Shown piece after piece: positions 1 to 8,295 of a stretch of DNA of 39,129 nucleotides. Within the stretch, counting starts at the first letter, position 1; each line of letters opens with the position of its first letter. The notes beneath the pieces were generated by a model. It saw only the letters and a list, made by a program, of their open reading frames with translations. It was not told where the DNA came from and made no database searches. Source of the DNA: Diplocloster agilis (lineage in GTDB: Bacteria > Bacillota > Clostridia > Lachnospirales > Lachnospiraceae); assembly GCF_019042275.1 (NCBI RefSeq), contig NZ_JAHQCW010000038.1, forward strand, positions 1-39,129. Reading direction: 5' to 3'. A program made the translations under genes and the position numbers.

Positions 1-463
1 GAACCGGGAACACATCACGTGTTCCTGGTGAATAGGCTCGGTTCCTGAACCCGGCTTTTCGATTTCACTTAGCGTATTCCAGCGCTAGCCCTCTGCGCTC
101 CCAGGGAGATACAAAAGAACCCGGCCACCCGGAGCGTCCCCAGATACCGCCCACGGTTTCAAGTCCTAAGCAGCGGGCATAGGAAGCCCCGTGGAAGAAC
201 GCTAAGTCAGTGCGACAGCCCGCGGTTCAGAGGCTCTTGCCCGTCGGACGCGAAGTCCGCCGGTCATCCTGCCCCCGGCTTTCCGATTCCACTTAGCGGC
301 TGCCAGCGCAAGCCCTCCGCGCTCCCGGGGAGGCACAAAAGAACCCGGCCGCCGAGAGCCTCCCCGAATACCGCCCTTGCCCCCCGGCCCCGGCCGGCGG
401 GCCTGCCCCAACCCGGGGAAGAACCGGCCCGGTTGCTGCGAGGCTTCGCCCTCTCCTCCAGAA
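1..463. repeat. GC-rich repeat region, long-hairpin family (two partial units)
   Basis: No gene is visible in this GC-rich stretch after the permease stop codon. It holds two direct copies of one repeat module: one from about 50 to 160 and one from about 274 to 400. Both begin with a CCCGGCTTT..CGATT..ACTTAGC block and continue through a GCGCT-rich block to an ACAAAAGAACCC block. The same module is the right arm of the long hairpin at 28239-28712. A short hairpin around 8-24 (GAACAC/GTGTTC) and one at 245-259 (CGGAC/GTCCG) match the two small hairpins in the loop of that element. The window edge probably cuts off the left arm of the first unit. The unit ends about 15 bp from the permease stop. 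Confidence 0.7.
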
Positions 464-2119
464 TTATTTCTTCTGGACGTATTTCAGGCAGTCGAGTGTT
501 ACGGCTACTATGATGATGATGCCTTCGAAGACAAACTGGAGGTTCGTGTCGATGCCGAGGATGGTAAGGGAGTAGGTTAGGGCGGTGAAAATTAATACAC
601 CGACTACTACACCTGATATCTTGCCGATACCTCCGGTGAAGGATACGCCGCCTACTACGCAGGCCGCGATCGCGTCCATCTCCCAGCCCTGCCCGTAGGC
701 TGCGGAACCGGAACCGACCATTCTGGCGCATTCCAGCCAGGCGCCGAAGCCGTAGAGAATACCTGCCAGAATGAAGGCTCCCACGGTTACACGGAATACG
801 GAGATACCGGATACGGCTGCCGCCTCCGGGTTGCCTCCAACCGCATACAGGTTTTTACCAAAGGTTGTTTTGTTCCAAATGAACCATATTATGATAATGG
901 CCGCCACTGCCCAAAGGATGATCGTCGGGAAATTGTTCAGTTTCGGAATAATCATGCTGGGGATGGTTGGTTCTATCGCGCCGAAGGACACGCCTTTTGT
1001 GGCGTAGGTAACCAAGCCGAAGATCACCAGCATATTTGCCATGGTCGATATGAAGGGGTGCATCTTAAATTTCGCAGTGAAGAAACCTGCGATCGCGGTA
1101 AAGCATGTACATAAAAGGGTACACATGATCAGAGCGAATACCACTCTTACTCCAATGGGCAGCCCTGTAAAGTCAAAAATATGTCCGAAAACGCCGCCGG
1201 TATTGATGCCCTGATGCATGATAATCGTTGCCGTCGTCATACCCATACCGATCATACGGCCTATGGAAAGGTCCGTACCGGTCAGGAGTATCAGGCCCGC
1301 TACGCCCAGCGCCAGAAACATTCGGGGCGAAGCCTGCTGGAGAATATTCAGAACGTTGTTATAGGTGAGCAGAGGTGAATTTTTCACCGCCGGGGTAATA
1401 ATACACAGCATAATAAAAATCAGAACGATCGCAATATACAAACCATTCTGCAGGAGAAAAGTCCTGCGGTTGAAGACATATTTGTAATTTTCCCATTTCT
1501 GCGCTCTTGACTCCAGGAAGGTGAATTTTGACATCCGCAGCAGATCGATCAGATGAAATTTGTAGTTAAACGCCGCATGTCTTCTGTCTTTTATTTGCTG
1601 AAGATCCTTCTCCAGTTTCATTTTCGCGTCAAACAGCCGGTTTTTATAGACGTACTTTTCATCTTTTAATTCTTTATGGTCGGATATCTTGGATACGATT
1701 TCCTGATGCTCTTTTTGGAGTTCCTCAAGGTTCTTGCGGTATTGCTCCTTTACGCGTGCTTTTTCCAGATCGCAGCTTTCTTTTACCGGCCGGTAATATT
1801 CCTGGACAAAATGTGCCTTGAGATACGCTTCCGCATCTGCAATTAATTTTGCGATCTCATCTTTATTTTTATCTCTTATCTCTTTTGCTTTGTTCAGATC
1901 CTCCTGAACCTCAGCAATCCTGGCGTCCCGTTCTGCCCTGGTAAGGTTGCGGTCTCTTTTTATCCCATCAATTAGATTTTGACAAGAGAGTACCTTGTCT
2001 ATCCCATCCACTCTGAGGCTGTCTATCTTTTCCTGTATCGCGCCGACATAAGCCTCAATTGGCTGACGCAGCTTCGTTTCCTGTTCAGCCGTTAGAATCT
2101 TACTGTTTTCATTCGCCAT
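464..2119 (-). CDS. mglC: Galactose/methylgalactoside ABC transporter permease with long N-terminal coiled-coil extension
   Basis: Inner-membrane permease of a ribose/galactose-type (CUT2) importer. From about residue 225 the protein has the expected hydrophobic segments and family motifs (GLILLTGTDLSIG, VGGNPEAAAVSGI, GGVSFTGGIG). The first ~220 residues are unusual: highly charged, rich in E, K, R and L heptad-like stretches, and predicted by eye to be coiled coil in the cytoplasm. A typical family member is about 320-350 residues, whereas this one has 551. The start is supported by GGGGGAG nine bases upstream. It is the last gene of the mglB-mglA-mglC order, 21 bp after the ATPase gene, so the three are probably co-transcribed. 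The extension's function is unknown; a regulatory or partner-binding role is only a guess. Confidence 0.88.
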   Translation of the reverse strand: MANENSKILTAEQETKLRQPIEAYVGAIQEKIDSLRVDGIDKVLSCQNLIDGIKRDRNLTRAERDARIAEVQEDLNKAKEIRDKNKDEIAKLIADAEAYLKAHFVQEYYRPVKESCDLEKARVKEQYRKNLEELQKEHQEIVSKISDHKELKDEKYVYKNRLFDAKMKLEKDLQQIKDRRHAAFNYKFHLIDLLRMSKFTFLESRAQKWENYKYVFNRRTFLLQNGLYIAIVLIFIMLCIITPAVKNSPLLTYNNVLNILQQASPRMFLALGVAGLILLTGTDLSIGRMIGMGMTTATIIMHQGINTGGVFGHIFDFTGLPIGVRVVFALIMCTLLCTCFTAIAGFFTAKFKMHPFISTMANMLVIFGLVTYATKGVSFGAIEPTIPSMIIPKLNNFPTIILWAVAAIIIIWFIWNKTTFGKNLYAVGGNPEAAAVSGISVFRVTVGAFILAGILYGFGAWLECARMVGSGSAAYGQGWEMDAIAACVVGGVSFTGGIGKISGVVVGVLIFTALTYSLTILGIDTNLQFVFEGIIIIVAVTLDCLKYVQKK

Positions 2120-2140
2120 ATCTATCGCTCCCCCATATTA

Positions 2141-3649
2141 TTATAGGTATTTTGCACTGAGCCTTAAAAGCTCCTCCTGATCTGTCTCTTTTGTATTCAC
2201 GATTCCGGAAAGGCGCCCGTTTGACATTACGCCGATACGGTTCGTAATTCCCAGAATTTCCGGCATTTCAGACGAAACCACAATGATCGTCTTTCCCTGC
2301 TTCGCCATATTGATAATCAAATCATATATCTCGTATTTCGCACCGACGTCGATTCCTCTGGTCGGTTCGTCCATCATAAAAATCTGTGGGCCCCGCTCCA
2401 GCCATTTTCCAAAAATGACTTTCTGCTGATTGCCTCCTGAAAGGCTTGACATCATATCTTCCGGCCCCATACATTTCGTATGCATGGTTTTGATTTCTTT
2501 TCCGGTTGCTTTTATCATCTTTGCATCTGAAAGCGCGAATCCGGACTTATACTGTTCCAGATTTGCGATCGTGGTATTAAATGTAATATTTCCTTTCAAA
2601 AAAAGCCCGTTGGCCTTGCGCTCCTCGGTAATCATGGCGAATCCGTGTTCCATCGCTTCCTTGGCGCTGCCAAAGTTCATCAGGCGGTTATTCAAGTAGA
2701 CGCGTCCCGCCGCTCTGGTGCGCACGCCGAAGATCGTCTCCAAAAGCTCTGTACGCCCTGCGCCAACTAACCCATACAGCCCGAATATTTCTCCTTCCCT
2801 TACGTCAAAGGAGATATCCTGCAGATGAGGTTCAAATTTTGTGGACAGATTCTGCACAGAGAAAATCACATCTTTTGGCGTATTGTCGACCGGAGGGAAG
2901 CGGTTTTCAAGGGAACGCCCAACCATGGCCGCGATCAGCTCGTTCATGTCCGTGTCTGCGGTCTGTTTTGTCATAACGAGATTTCCGTCCCGGAGCACCG
3001 ATATCTCATCACAAATTTCAAATACTTCATCCATTTTATGAGAAATATAAATCAGGGAGATCCCCTGTGCCTTTAACATTCTCATCATCTCAAAAAGCTT
3101 ATCCACTTCCTGTACGGTCAGGGAAGAGGTCGGCTCATCCAGCACAATCACTTTGGAATTATAGGAGATCGCTTTGGCGATTTCACACATCTGCCTCTGG
3201 GATACAGACATGTTCCGCATAGGCTGGGTAACATTCACGGTCATGCCCAGTTTTCGAAAAAGTTCCGAAGCTTCCTTTTTCATCCTGCCTTCATCCACTA
3301 CGCCCATGGAATTCACCGGATAACGTCCAAGGAACAGATTGTCAATGACATTTCTTTCCAGACACTGATTCAATTCCTGATGCACCATTGCGATACCGTT
3401 TTCAAGAGCATCTTTCGGCCCGGAAAAGCTTACTTCCTTTCCCTCAAGGAAGATTTTGCCCTCATCCTTTTGATAGGTACCAAAAAGACATTTCATCATC
3501 GTCGACTTACCGGCACCATTTTCTCCCATAAGTCCCATAACGGTTCCGCGTTTTACGTCCAGACTGATATGATCCAGGACTCTATTCCGGCCAAAGGACT
3601 TACTCATGCCGCTTATCGATAAGACAACATCAGCTTTCTTATCTTCCAT
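2141..3649 (-). CDS. mglA: Galactose/methylgalactoside import ATP-binding protein (double ABC domain)
   Basis: Cytoplasmic ATPase energising galactoside uptake. It has two tandem ABC domains in 502 residues, the usual length. Domain 1 shows Walker A GENGAGKST (about residues 43-51), the signature near VSQRQMCEIA and Walker B VIVLDEPTS. Domain 2 has the degenerate Walker A GLVGAGRTE, the signature LSGGNQQKV and MMDEPTRGID, the pattern of MglA/RbsA/XylG proteins. It lies between the binding-protein and permease genes. The start codon lacks a clear Shine-Dalgarno sequence, and a 9-bp hairpin ends 13 bp upstream, so translation may be coupled or structurally controlled. Galactose rather than ribose specificity is inferred from the neighbouring binding protein. 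Confidence 0.93.
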   Translation of the reverse strand: MEDKKADVVLSISGMSKSFGRNRVLDHISLDVKRGTVMGLMGENGAGKSTMMKCLFGTYQKDEGKIFLEGKEVSFSGPKDALENGIAMVHQELNQCLERNVIDNLFLGRYPVNSMGVVDEGRMKKEASELFRKLGMTVNVTQPMRNMSVSQRQMCEIAKAISYNSKVIVLDEPTSSLTVQEVDKLFEMMRMLKAQGISLIYISHKMDEVFEICDEISVLRDGNLVMTKQTADTDMNELIAAMVGRSLENRFPPVDNTPKDVIFSVQNLSTKFEPHLQDISFDVREGEIFGLYGLVGAGRTELLETIFGVRTRAAGRVYLNNRLMNFGSAKEAMEHGFAMITEERKANGLFLKGNITFNTTIANLEQYKSGFALSDAKMIKATGKEIKTMHTKCMGPEDMMSSLSGGNQQKVIFGKWLERGPQIFMMDEPTRGIDVGAKYEIYDLIINMAKQGKTIIVVSSEMPEILGITNRIGVMSNGRLSGIVNTKETDQEELLRLSAKYL

Positions 3650-3661
3650 ATTTTTATATGC

Positions 3662-3687
3662 ATGATGTTTATCGGAGCAAACATCAT
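3662..3687 (-). promoter_or_regulatory. Hairpin in the leader of mglA
   Basis: A perfect 9-bp stem (ATGATGTTT paired with AAACATCAT, 8-base loop) lies just upstream of the mglA start, where no good ribosome binding site is seen. It may affect translation start or mRNA processing. There is no T-run, so it is not a normal terminator. Confidence 0.5.
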
Positions 3688-3726
3688 TTTCCTTTCTTTC
3701 AATAATATCGTGGTTAAAAATAAGGT

Positions 3727-3753
3727 GTTAGGGAGAATGATATCCTCCCTAAC
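3727..3753 (-). promoter_or_regulatory. Intercistronic hairpin between mglB and mglA
   Basis: A 9-bp perfect stem (GTTAGGGAG with CTCCCTAAC) lies 28 bp after the mglB stop. On the minus strand it is followed by CACC then TTATTTTT, a weak T-run. Such hairpins after binding-protein genes commonly stabilise the upstream message or partly terminate, giving more binding protein than ATPase and permease. Confidence 0.6.
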
Positions 3754-3780
3754 AACCCACCCTTATCTGACTTATCACTA

Positions 3781-5115
3781 TTACTGGCTAAGCAAAGATG
3801 TATAAGAAGCCGCATTATCTGTCTTAACCATATTTATGGCAAACGCATCATACTGGCCTGGATTTCCAAGACGGTTTGTGATATTGGATTCCGTCTGTCC
3901 GTCACCGCCGATGTAATCTACCTCAAGATTCAAAAGAGCGTCATAGTTCTGAAGAAGCGGCTGATAGGTGGAGCTTAAGAAGTTATCCGCTGCATTGTAG
4001 ATATCCAGCCATACCTTCTTGGAAGGATGTGCGCCTGCATCGAGCTGTTTTGATACCGGCTCATAAACTTTCGTGGAATCTGAAAAATCCTGGTAATTAT
4101 CGCTGGTAACCGCCACATTCAACGCGTAGTAGGAACGCTCTGCCTCTTTGTACACGTATACGTCTGACGACAGAACATTGCCTGCCTCGTCCGCTGTGCC
4201 GATACCGGTATCAATATCTACTCCGTCAAGAGCATTCCGCAGAACACGCAGAGTCAAATATGCCTGTACATCCGCATGCTGGCTGATGGTTCCGCCGTAG
4301 CCTTCCGCGATAGCGGCCACTGCATCGTTGTTTGCATCATAACCAAAGGTAGGAACCTTGTTATCTTTGGACCATGCATTGAACATGGACATTCCCATAC
4401 CATCGTTATTCGAAACAACTACATCGATCTGATCGCCAAAAGAGGAGGACCATGTACCAATCGTGTTGCCTGCTGTAGCTGCATCCCATGTTGCGCCCGC
4501 AGAGTTCTTCATTTCCTGAGAAGCAAGTTCGCGGACCACATAGGTCTTGCCGCCTACTTCAATGCTTCCATCCTGTACGGCGGAGGCGGAACCGTCTGTG
4601 TTCGTACCGATCGGCTCACTATTGACATTGCCGTCTTTATCGACCGCTGTGCCAAGGGCCTTGCGGACGCCTCTCGTACGCGCGATGGAATCGTTATGGC
4701 CGATGTCGCCGATTGCCAGCACATAACCGATGGTTCCATCTCCATTGCGGTCAATCTTGTCGATATTTTTCTCAATGTAATCTTTGACCATTGTGCCCTG
4801 AAGTTCAGCACCCTGATTTGCGTCGAAGCCCACATAGTATGTATTGTCATTGAAGCTCAAAGCTGCCATGTCAAGCTCTCCGGTAGAACTGTTGGACGGC
4901 TGACGGTTAAACCAAACCAAAGGTTTGTCCTTGTTCGCCACCTCTGCTCCGGTGTCTGCCGCCGGCGCCGACTGATCAGCCTGTTCTGCCTGCTGGGTCT
5001 GTTCCGGCTGTTTTGCTGTGTCTCCCTCACCTGTCGAAGAATTGTCTGAGCCGCACGCGGTCATGGAAAATGTAAGCAGTGCCGCCATCATCATTAATAC
5101 TACTTTTTTCTTCAT
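3781..5115 (-). CDS. mglB: Galactose/glucoside-binding lipoprotein of the mgl importer
   Basis: Extracellular substrate-binding lipoprotein. The start at 5115 is chosen because it has AGGGAG about eight bases upstream and opens with a lipoprotein signal (MKKK, hydrophobic core, Cys21 after MTA). An upstream in-frame start would add 54 residues with no signal character. After a low-complexity Q/A/E linker come periplasmic-binding-protein type 1 features: a DRNGDGTIGYV calcium-loop-like segment followed by GHNDSIARTRGVRKAL, close to MglB, and later VVSNNDGMGMSMFNA. Length is 444 residues, longer than Gram-negative MglB (about 330). It is the first gene of the mgl operon. Galactose or galactosyl-glycerol are the likely ligands from family knowledge; other hexoses cannot be excluded. 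Confidence 0.9.
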   Translation of the reverse strand: MKKKVVLMMMAALLTFSMTACGSDNSSTGEGDTAKQPEQTQQAEQADQSAPAADTGAEVANKDKPLVWFNRQPSNSSTGELDMAALSFNDNTYYVGFDANQGAELQGTMVKDYIEKNIDKIDRNGDGTIGYVLAIGDIGHNDSIARTRGVRKALGTAVDKDGNVNSEPIGTNTDGSASAVQDGSIEVGGKTYVVRELASQEMKNSAGATWDAATAGNTIGTWSSSFGDQIDVVVSNNDGMGMSMFNAWSKDNKVPTFGYDANNDAVAAIAEGYGGTISQHADVQAYLTLRVLRNALDGVDIDTGIGTADEAGNVLSSDVYVYKEAERSYYALNVAVTSDNYQDFSDSTKVYEPVSKQLDAGAHPSKKVWLDIYNAADNFLSSTYQPLLQNYDALLNLEVDYIGGDGQTESNITNRLGNPGQYDAFAINMVKTDNAASYTSLLSQ

Positions 5116-5357
5116 AAACTTTTTCTCCCTTTCTACACTCTTGATTAATGTGTTTTGGTGATGTTTCCAGTATATTGAATTCAGCCGGAAGAAAACATAG
5201 AATATTTTTCGCTTTCCATTGAAATTTTTAAGATAGAATTGGTCATATATAGCAAAACCAAAAGCAATTCCTCGCATTTTTGCGTCTACTTTCCCAAACG
5301 CGAAGTAATAAACCAGTTACTCCCGCTCCAAATTTATCCCTGTAAATAAGCCTTCCG

Positions 5358-5390
5358 CAAAAAAACACAGCGGCCCAATGGCCGCTGTGC
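5358..5390 (-). terminator. Rho-independent terminator after the Rpn-family gene
   Basis: A 10-bp perfect GC-rich stem (CACAGCGGCC with GGCCGCTGTG, 4-base loop) is followed on the minus strand by seven T residues. It lies 24 bp beyond the stop codon at 5414 and separates this gene from the mgl operon. Confidence 0.9.
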
Positions 5391-5413
5391 TTCTAACTTT
5401 AACGCTTCTCTTC

Positions 5414-6289
5414 TTATATACCAAACTCTTCAAATAAAAGTTGCTGATACTGCTTATCCTTGGATGCACGAATAATATCTTCGGTCCTTCCGGACTCAGC
5501 CAGCTTCGCATTCAGTGTGTTTACCCTGTCCAGTCCTTGTTCTACCCCTCTCTCCATTCCTTTCTCAATTCCATCTTCCATCAGCATCTGCCCTAATCTG
5601 GTCATAGCCATAACCTCCTTTATTTCCTGCAAATCCATATCATCCAGCAATTTATTTGCCAAAGCATAAAGGACCGCCTGCATTTTTATCAGCTCTTCCT
5701 TGTCCACTTCCGCGCCGGGCTTACTTAAGATAACTATACTTTCCCTGATTCTTTCCTTATTCGGCATAGTCCCTCCCATCAGCGGGCTTAAAAGCATCGG
5801 CAGCAAATCCTCCTTTTTAAGAGTTTCCCTTTTCCCGATTTTTTCATAAAGTCCGTCAAAAATCACATCCGCATCTTCTTCTTTTAAATGGACTGTCTTC
5901 ACCCGGTATGTATTCAGTCCCTCCGTCAGTTCGGAACGGATCTGCCCTACCCTTGCCGTGCAGATCACACAGGTGATCACCGGTACCTGATACGTTCTGC
6001 TGGTCGCCGCCTCATACTCCCGGAATCTCTTTAAATCCGCGATCTGAATCGGATCGCTCTCGAACTCCAGATGAAGCCAAGTCCCGTCCTCCAGTTCATA
6101 ATTAAAATCCTGGAACATTTTCCTGGCCTCTAAATGAACGCTTTCCGTAGGTACGATGGCCACGGCTTTCTGTTCCACGCCCAAATAGTACAGCAATTCC
6201 TCTCCAAAATACTGAGCCGCCGTCTTCATCGCCAGATCCTCCAGATGAAAATAATCCTCCGTGGGCTCATGTCTTTGGTTTTCCTTCAT
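5414..6289 (-). CDS. Rpn family PD-(D/E)XK nuclease / putative transposase-like protein
   Basis: Member of the Rpn (recombination-promoting nuclease, YhgA-like/PD-(D/E)XK) family, common in multiple copies in Lachnospiraceae. The N-terminal part has the family pattern HLEDLAMKTAAQYFGEELL, then DFNYELEDG and WLHLEFES, where the acidic pair sits in the nuclease core. The C-terminal part ends in a helical tail with GMERGVEQGLDR repeats typical of the family. The start at 6289 is preferred over 6334: a TTGTGC-17-TATAAT promoter would start RNA only about 8 bases before 6334, while 6289 has AAAGG at normal spacing and homologues begin near this point. Its role here is unknown. It stands alone with its own promoter and terminator. 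Confidence 0.8.
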   Translation of the reverse strand: MKENQRHEPTEDYFHLEDLAMKTAAQYFGEELLYYLGVEQKAVAIVPTESVHLEARKMFQDFNYELEDGTWLHLEFESDPIQIADLKRFREYEAATSRTYQVPVITCVICTARVGQIRSELTEGLNTYRVKTVHLKEEDADVIFDGLYEKIGKRETLKKEDLLPMLLSPLMGGTMPNKERIRESIVILSKPGAEVDKEELIKMQAVLYALANKLLDDMDLQEIKEVMAMTRLGQMLMEDGIEKGMERGVEQGLDRVNTLNAKLAESGRTEDIIRASKDKQYQQLLFEEFGI

Positions 6290-6348
6290 ATAGCCTGCCT
6301 TTCCGAAGCCATATGAGAACCGTCTCTCATTCATTCCTATATAATATT

Positions 6349-6377
6349 ATTATAGTATGAAACCATGTATGGCACAA
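6349..6377 (-). promoter_or_regulatory. Sigma-A promoter for the Rpn-family gene
   Basis: On the minus strand, TTGTGC (6372-6377) is separated by 17 bases from TATAAT (6349-6354). Predicted RNA start is near 6342, giving a leader of about 50 bases to the start at 6289. Confidence 0.7.
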
Positions 6378-6831
6378 CAGTCAGCTTTCTTTTGTTATCA
6401 TAATGAAATATAAACGTGAAATACAAATCATATTGTTATCCTGGAATCTTTTGCCTGAATTGGCTGATGTCTATAACTGATACCTTTAACTAAATAGAAT
6501 ATTCTTCCTGATTAGAGATTGTTCTCATATTACACTGCCGGCCATACACGCAATACCAGACAGACAAAATACACTCCATGCCTGGTATTATGAAACATAG
6601 CATATCACAAGACCCCTTCATCCTGCAACCGAAACATCTGTTCCGTGACCTGAACAGCTGTGACGTTCCAAACTTAACATTCCAAATTTAATGTTCCAAA
6701 CGATTATGATATCTCCTCAGCGTAAAAAAGAATTTCGCTTGTGGAGGGCAACGTAAGCGCATCTTCCTTTCCGCCGCTGCGCGCTCCACCCGGAGGGCCT
6801 TTTCTTCCATAGGAACACTTTCCTCCGGAAC
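6378..6831. other. Intergenic stretch without a recognisable gene
   Basis: About 450 bases between the Rpn-family promoter and the SDR terminator. Six-frame reading gives no convincing coding region. A 12-base near-repeat (AACTTAACATTCCAAATTTAATGTTCCAAAC) around 6668-6700 and a GC-richer part at 6740-6830 with a GAGGGC/GGAGGGCC repeat are visible, but I assign no function. Confidence 0.4.
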
Positions 6832-6864
6832 AAAAAAGCCCGGCAGCCTTCACGGCCGACGGGC
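6832..6864 (-). terminator. Rho-independent terminator after the SDR gene
   Basis: Read on the minus strand, a GC-rich stem (GCCCG..CGGCC / GGCTGCCGGGC) is followed by six T residues. It lies 39 bp past the SDR stop codon. The stem resembles the CGGAC/GTCCG mini-hairpin inside the long repeats elsewhere in the window. Confidence 0.8.
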
Positions 6865-6902
6865 AAAAGCAACATAACGCATTCTATTTGAAGACAAAAT
6901 GT

Positions 6903-7634
6903 TTACGCAAACGGCTCCTTCGTCACCCGATGAACCTCAATCTCATCAATCACCGCGTTCGTATGCCGATGATCCAGATAAAAGAGCACGATTTCCGCCA
7001 TATCCTCCGGCAGGATCATGCCTTCCGGGCTCAGATCCGGCCGCACCGACGCAATCATATCCGTAAAAACACTCCCCGGACTGATAACATGCACCCGGAT
7101 ATTCTCTTGAAACACCTCGTTCGCCAAAGACTTAGAAAAACCTAACAGCGCATGTTTGCTGGCCGCATAAACACTTTGCAGCGGATACCCCTTATGAGAA
7201 ACGACAGAGCCGATATTGATAATCGTAGCAAAGTCAGAAGTTCTAAGATAAGGAACCGCCTTCTGGCACAGAAAATACGGCGCCTGCACATTCACCCTCA
7301 TAATACTTTCAAACAGCTCCGGCATCATCTCCTCCACAGAACACCTATGAGAAAGTCCCGCATTATTAATGAGCACATCCACTCCCCCAAAAACGGACTC
7401 CGACCGTGCAAGCAGCTCATCCAAAAACCCTATATCCGCCAGATCCCCGGCACAGACACAGGCCTTTCCCCCCACCTGTTCCACCTTAGCAGCCACTGCC
7501 TCCAACGCCTCTTTCCGTCGTCCGGTCAACACCACATTCATTCCGCGCTCCGCAAGCTTCACACACAGTACCTCGCCGATCCCCCCAGCCGCGCCCGTAA
7601 CAATAACCGTCTTCCCTTCTAACCTGTTATTCAT
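6903..7634 (-). CDS. Short-chain dehydrogenase/reductase (SDR)
   Basis: NAD(P)-dependent oxidoreductase of the classical SDR family, cytoplasmic, 243 residues from the chosen start. Visible motifs: the TGAAGGIG cofactor glycine motif near the N-terminus, NNAG in the central sheet, a catalytic Ser (IGSVVSHKG) and YAASK for the Tyr-Lys pair. The start at 7634 is chosen because GGAGG lies five bases upstream; a longer reading would add ten residues. Substrate cannot be told from sequence; 3-oxoacyl, sugar-alcohol or ketone substrates are all seen in this group. It is monocistronic, with its own promoter and terminator. Its nearest metabolic neighbour is the glycyl radical enzyme gene, separated by a long hairpin, so a shared pathway is possible but unproven. 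Confidence 0.88.
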   Translation of the reverse strand: MNNRLEGKTVIVTGAAGGIGEVLCVKLAERGMNVVLTGRRKEALEAVAAKVEQVGGKACVCAGDLADIGFLDELLARSESVFGGVDVLINNAGLSHRCSVEEMMPELFESIMRVNVQAPYFLCQKAVPYLRTSDFATIINIGSVVSHKGYPLQSVYAASKHALLGFSKSLANEVFQENIRVHVISPGSVFTDMIASVRPDLSPEGMILPEDMAEIVLFYLDHRHTNAVIDEIEVHRVTKEPFA

Positions 7635-7749
7635 AATAACCTCCATTCCTGCGTTTACCCGCACATAACCGATCCCTACAGATGAACATTCTATTCAACC
7701 ACAACCACCCCAGTAATCCAATAATCCTTACCCTTCCATTACATTTCCC

Positions 7750-7778
7750 ATTATAATCCAAAATCCATCTTTTGCGAA
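7750..7778 (-). promoter_or_regulatory. Possible promoter for the SDR gene
   Basis: Minus-strand TATAAT (7750-7755) with TTCGCA (7773-7778), 17-base spacer. The -35 box matches consensus at four of six positions. The leader would be about 110 bases. Confidence 0.45.
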
Positions 7779-7930
7779 CTCAAAAATCAAATGAATCTCC
7801 CTAACCACTCTCAACACCCTCCCCCCACCAACCAAAACCACCTCTTCTAATTCCTCCCCCCCATACCCCTGAACAGCCCCATCTCATCAATCAGTCCACC
7901 GCACCATCACACTCGGCCTGAATTAGAGCA

Positions 7931-8265
7931 GGGAGGAGAGGGAACGGGCGCAAAGCCTGACGGGACGGGCACAATAGCAGCCTGGAGTTCGGAGGACAAA
8001 AGGAACGGGGGAAGAATCGCTTGAGACCGTGCCTTAGAACGGGTTACGCAGAAGAGGCCGAAACCTCGCAGGACCCGGGGCACTGTCTGAGCCGTCCTCT
8101 GGCGAGTTTGCCCCGGGTCCTGCCAATCGGAGGTTTCAGCCTCTTCGGAGTTACCCGTTCTTAGGCACGGTCGAAGCGATTCGTCCCCCGTTCCTTTTGT
8201 CCCCCGAACTCCAGGCTGCTATTGTGCCCGTCCCGTCAGACTTTGCGCCCGTTCCCTCTCCTCCC
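7931..8265 (+). repeat. Giant hairpin element, family A copy 1 (about 150-bp arms)
   Basis: Left arm 7931-8080 pairs almost perfectly with right arm 8111-8265 around a 30-base loop. A second copy lies at 27581-27867 in the opposite orientation. The two share the loop core (CACTGTC..GAGCCG, then GGCGAGTTTG) and inner shoulders (GAACGGGTTACGCAGA on one arm, TCGGAGTTACCCGTTC on the other), but their outer stems differ in sequence while each remains self-complementary. Three asymmetric internal loops sit at the same places in both copies (CTCGCAGG against CCAAT; TTACGCAG against AACTCCG; TTGAG against TTCG). The element starts 30 bp after the glycyl radical enzyme stop and contains no gene. If transcribed it would form a long double-stranded RNA. 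Confidence 0.85.
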
Positions 8266-8295
8266 GTCCCTAAATCCCGTCCCTAAATCCCGCCC

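Noticed and set aside
202-731. Open frames in the GC-rich repeat region and into the permease gene
   Set aside because: They run through repeat modules or antisense to mglC, with no start signals and low-complexity translations.
4276-5049. 257-codon open frame opposite mglB
   Set aside because: It lies entirely antisense to a well-supported gene and has no recognisable domain or ribosome site.
5317-5511. 64-codon minus-strand frame after the Rpn-family gene
   Set aside because: It spans the terminator hairpin and overlaps the real gene in another frame.
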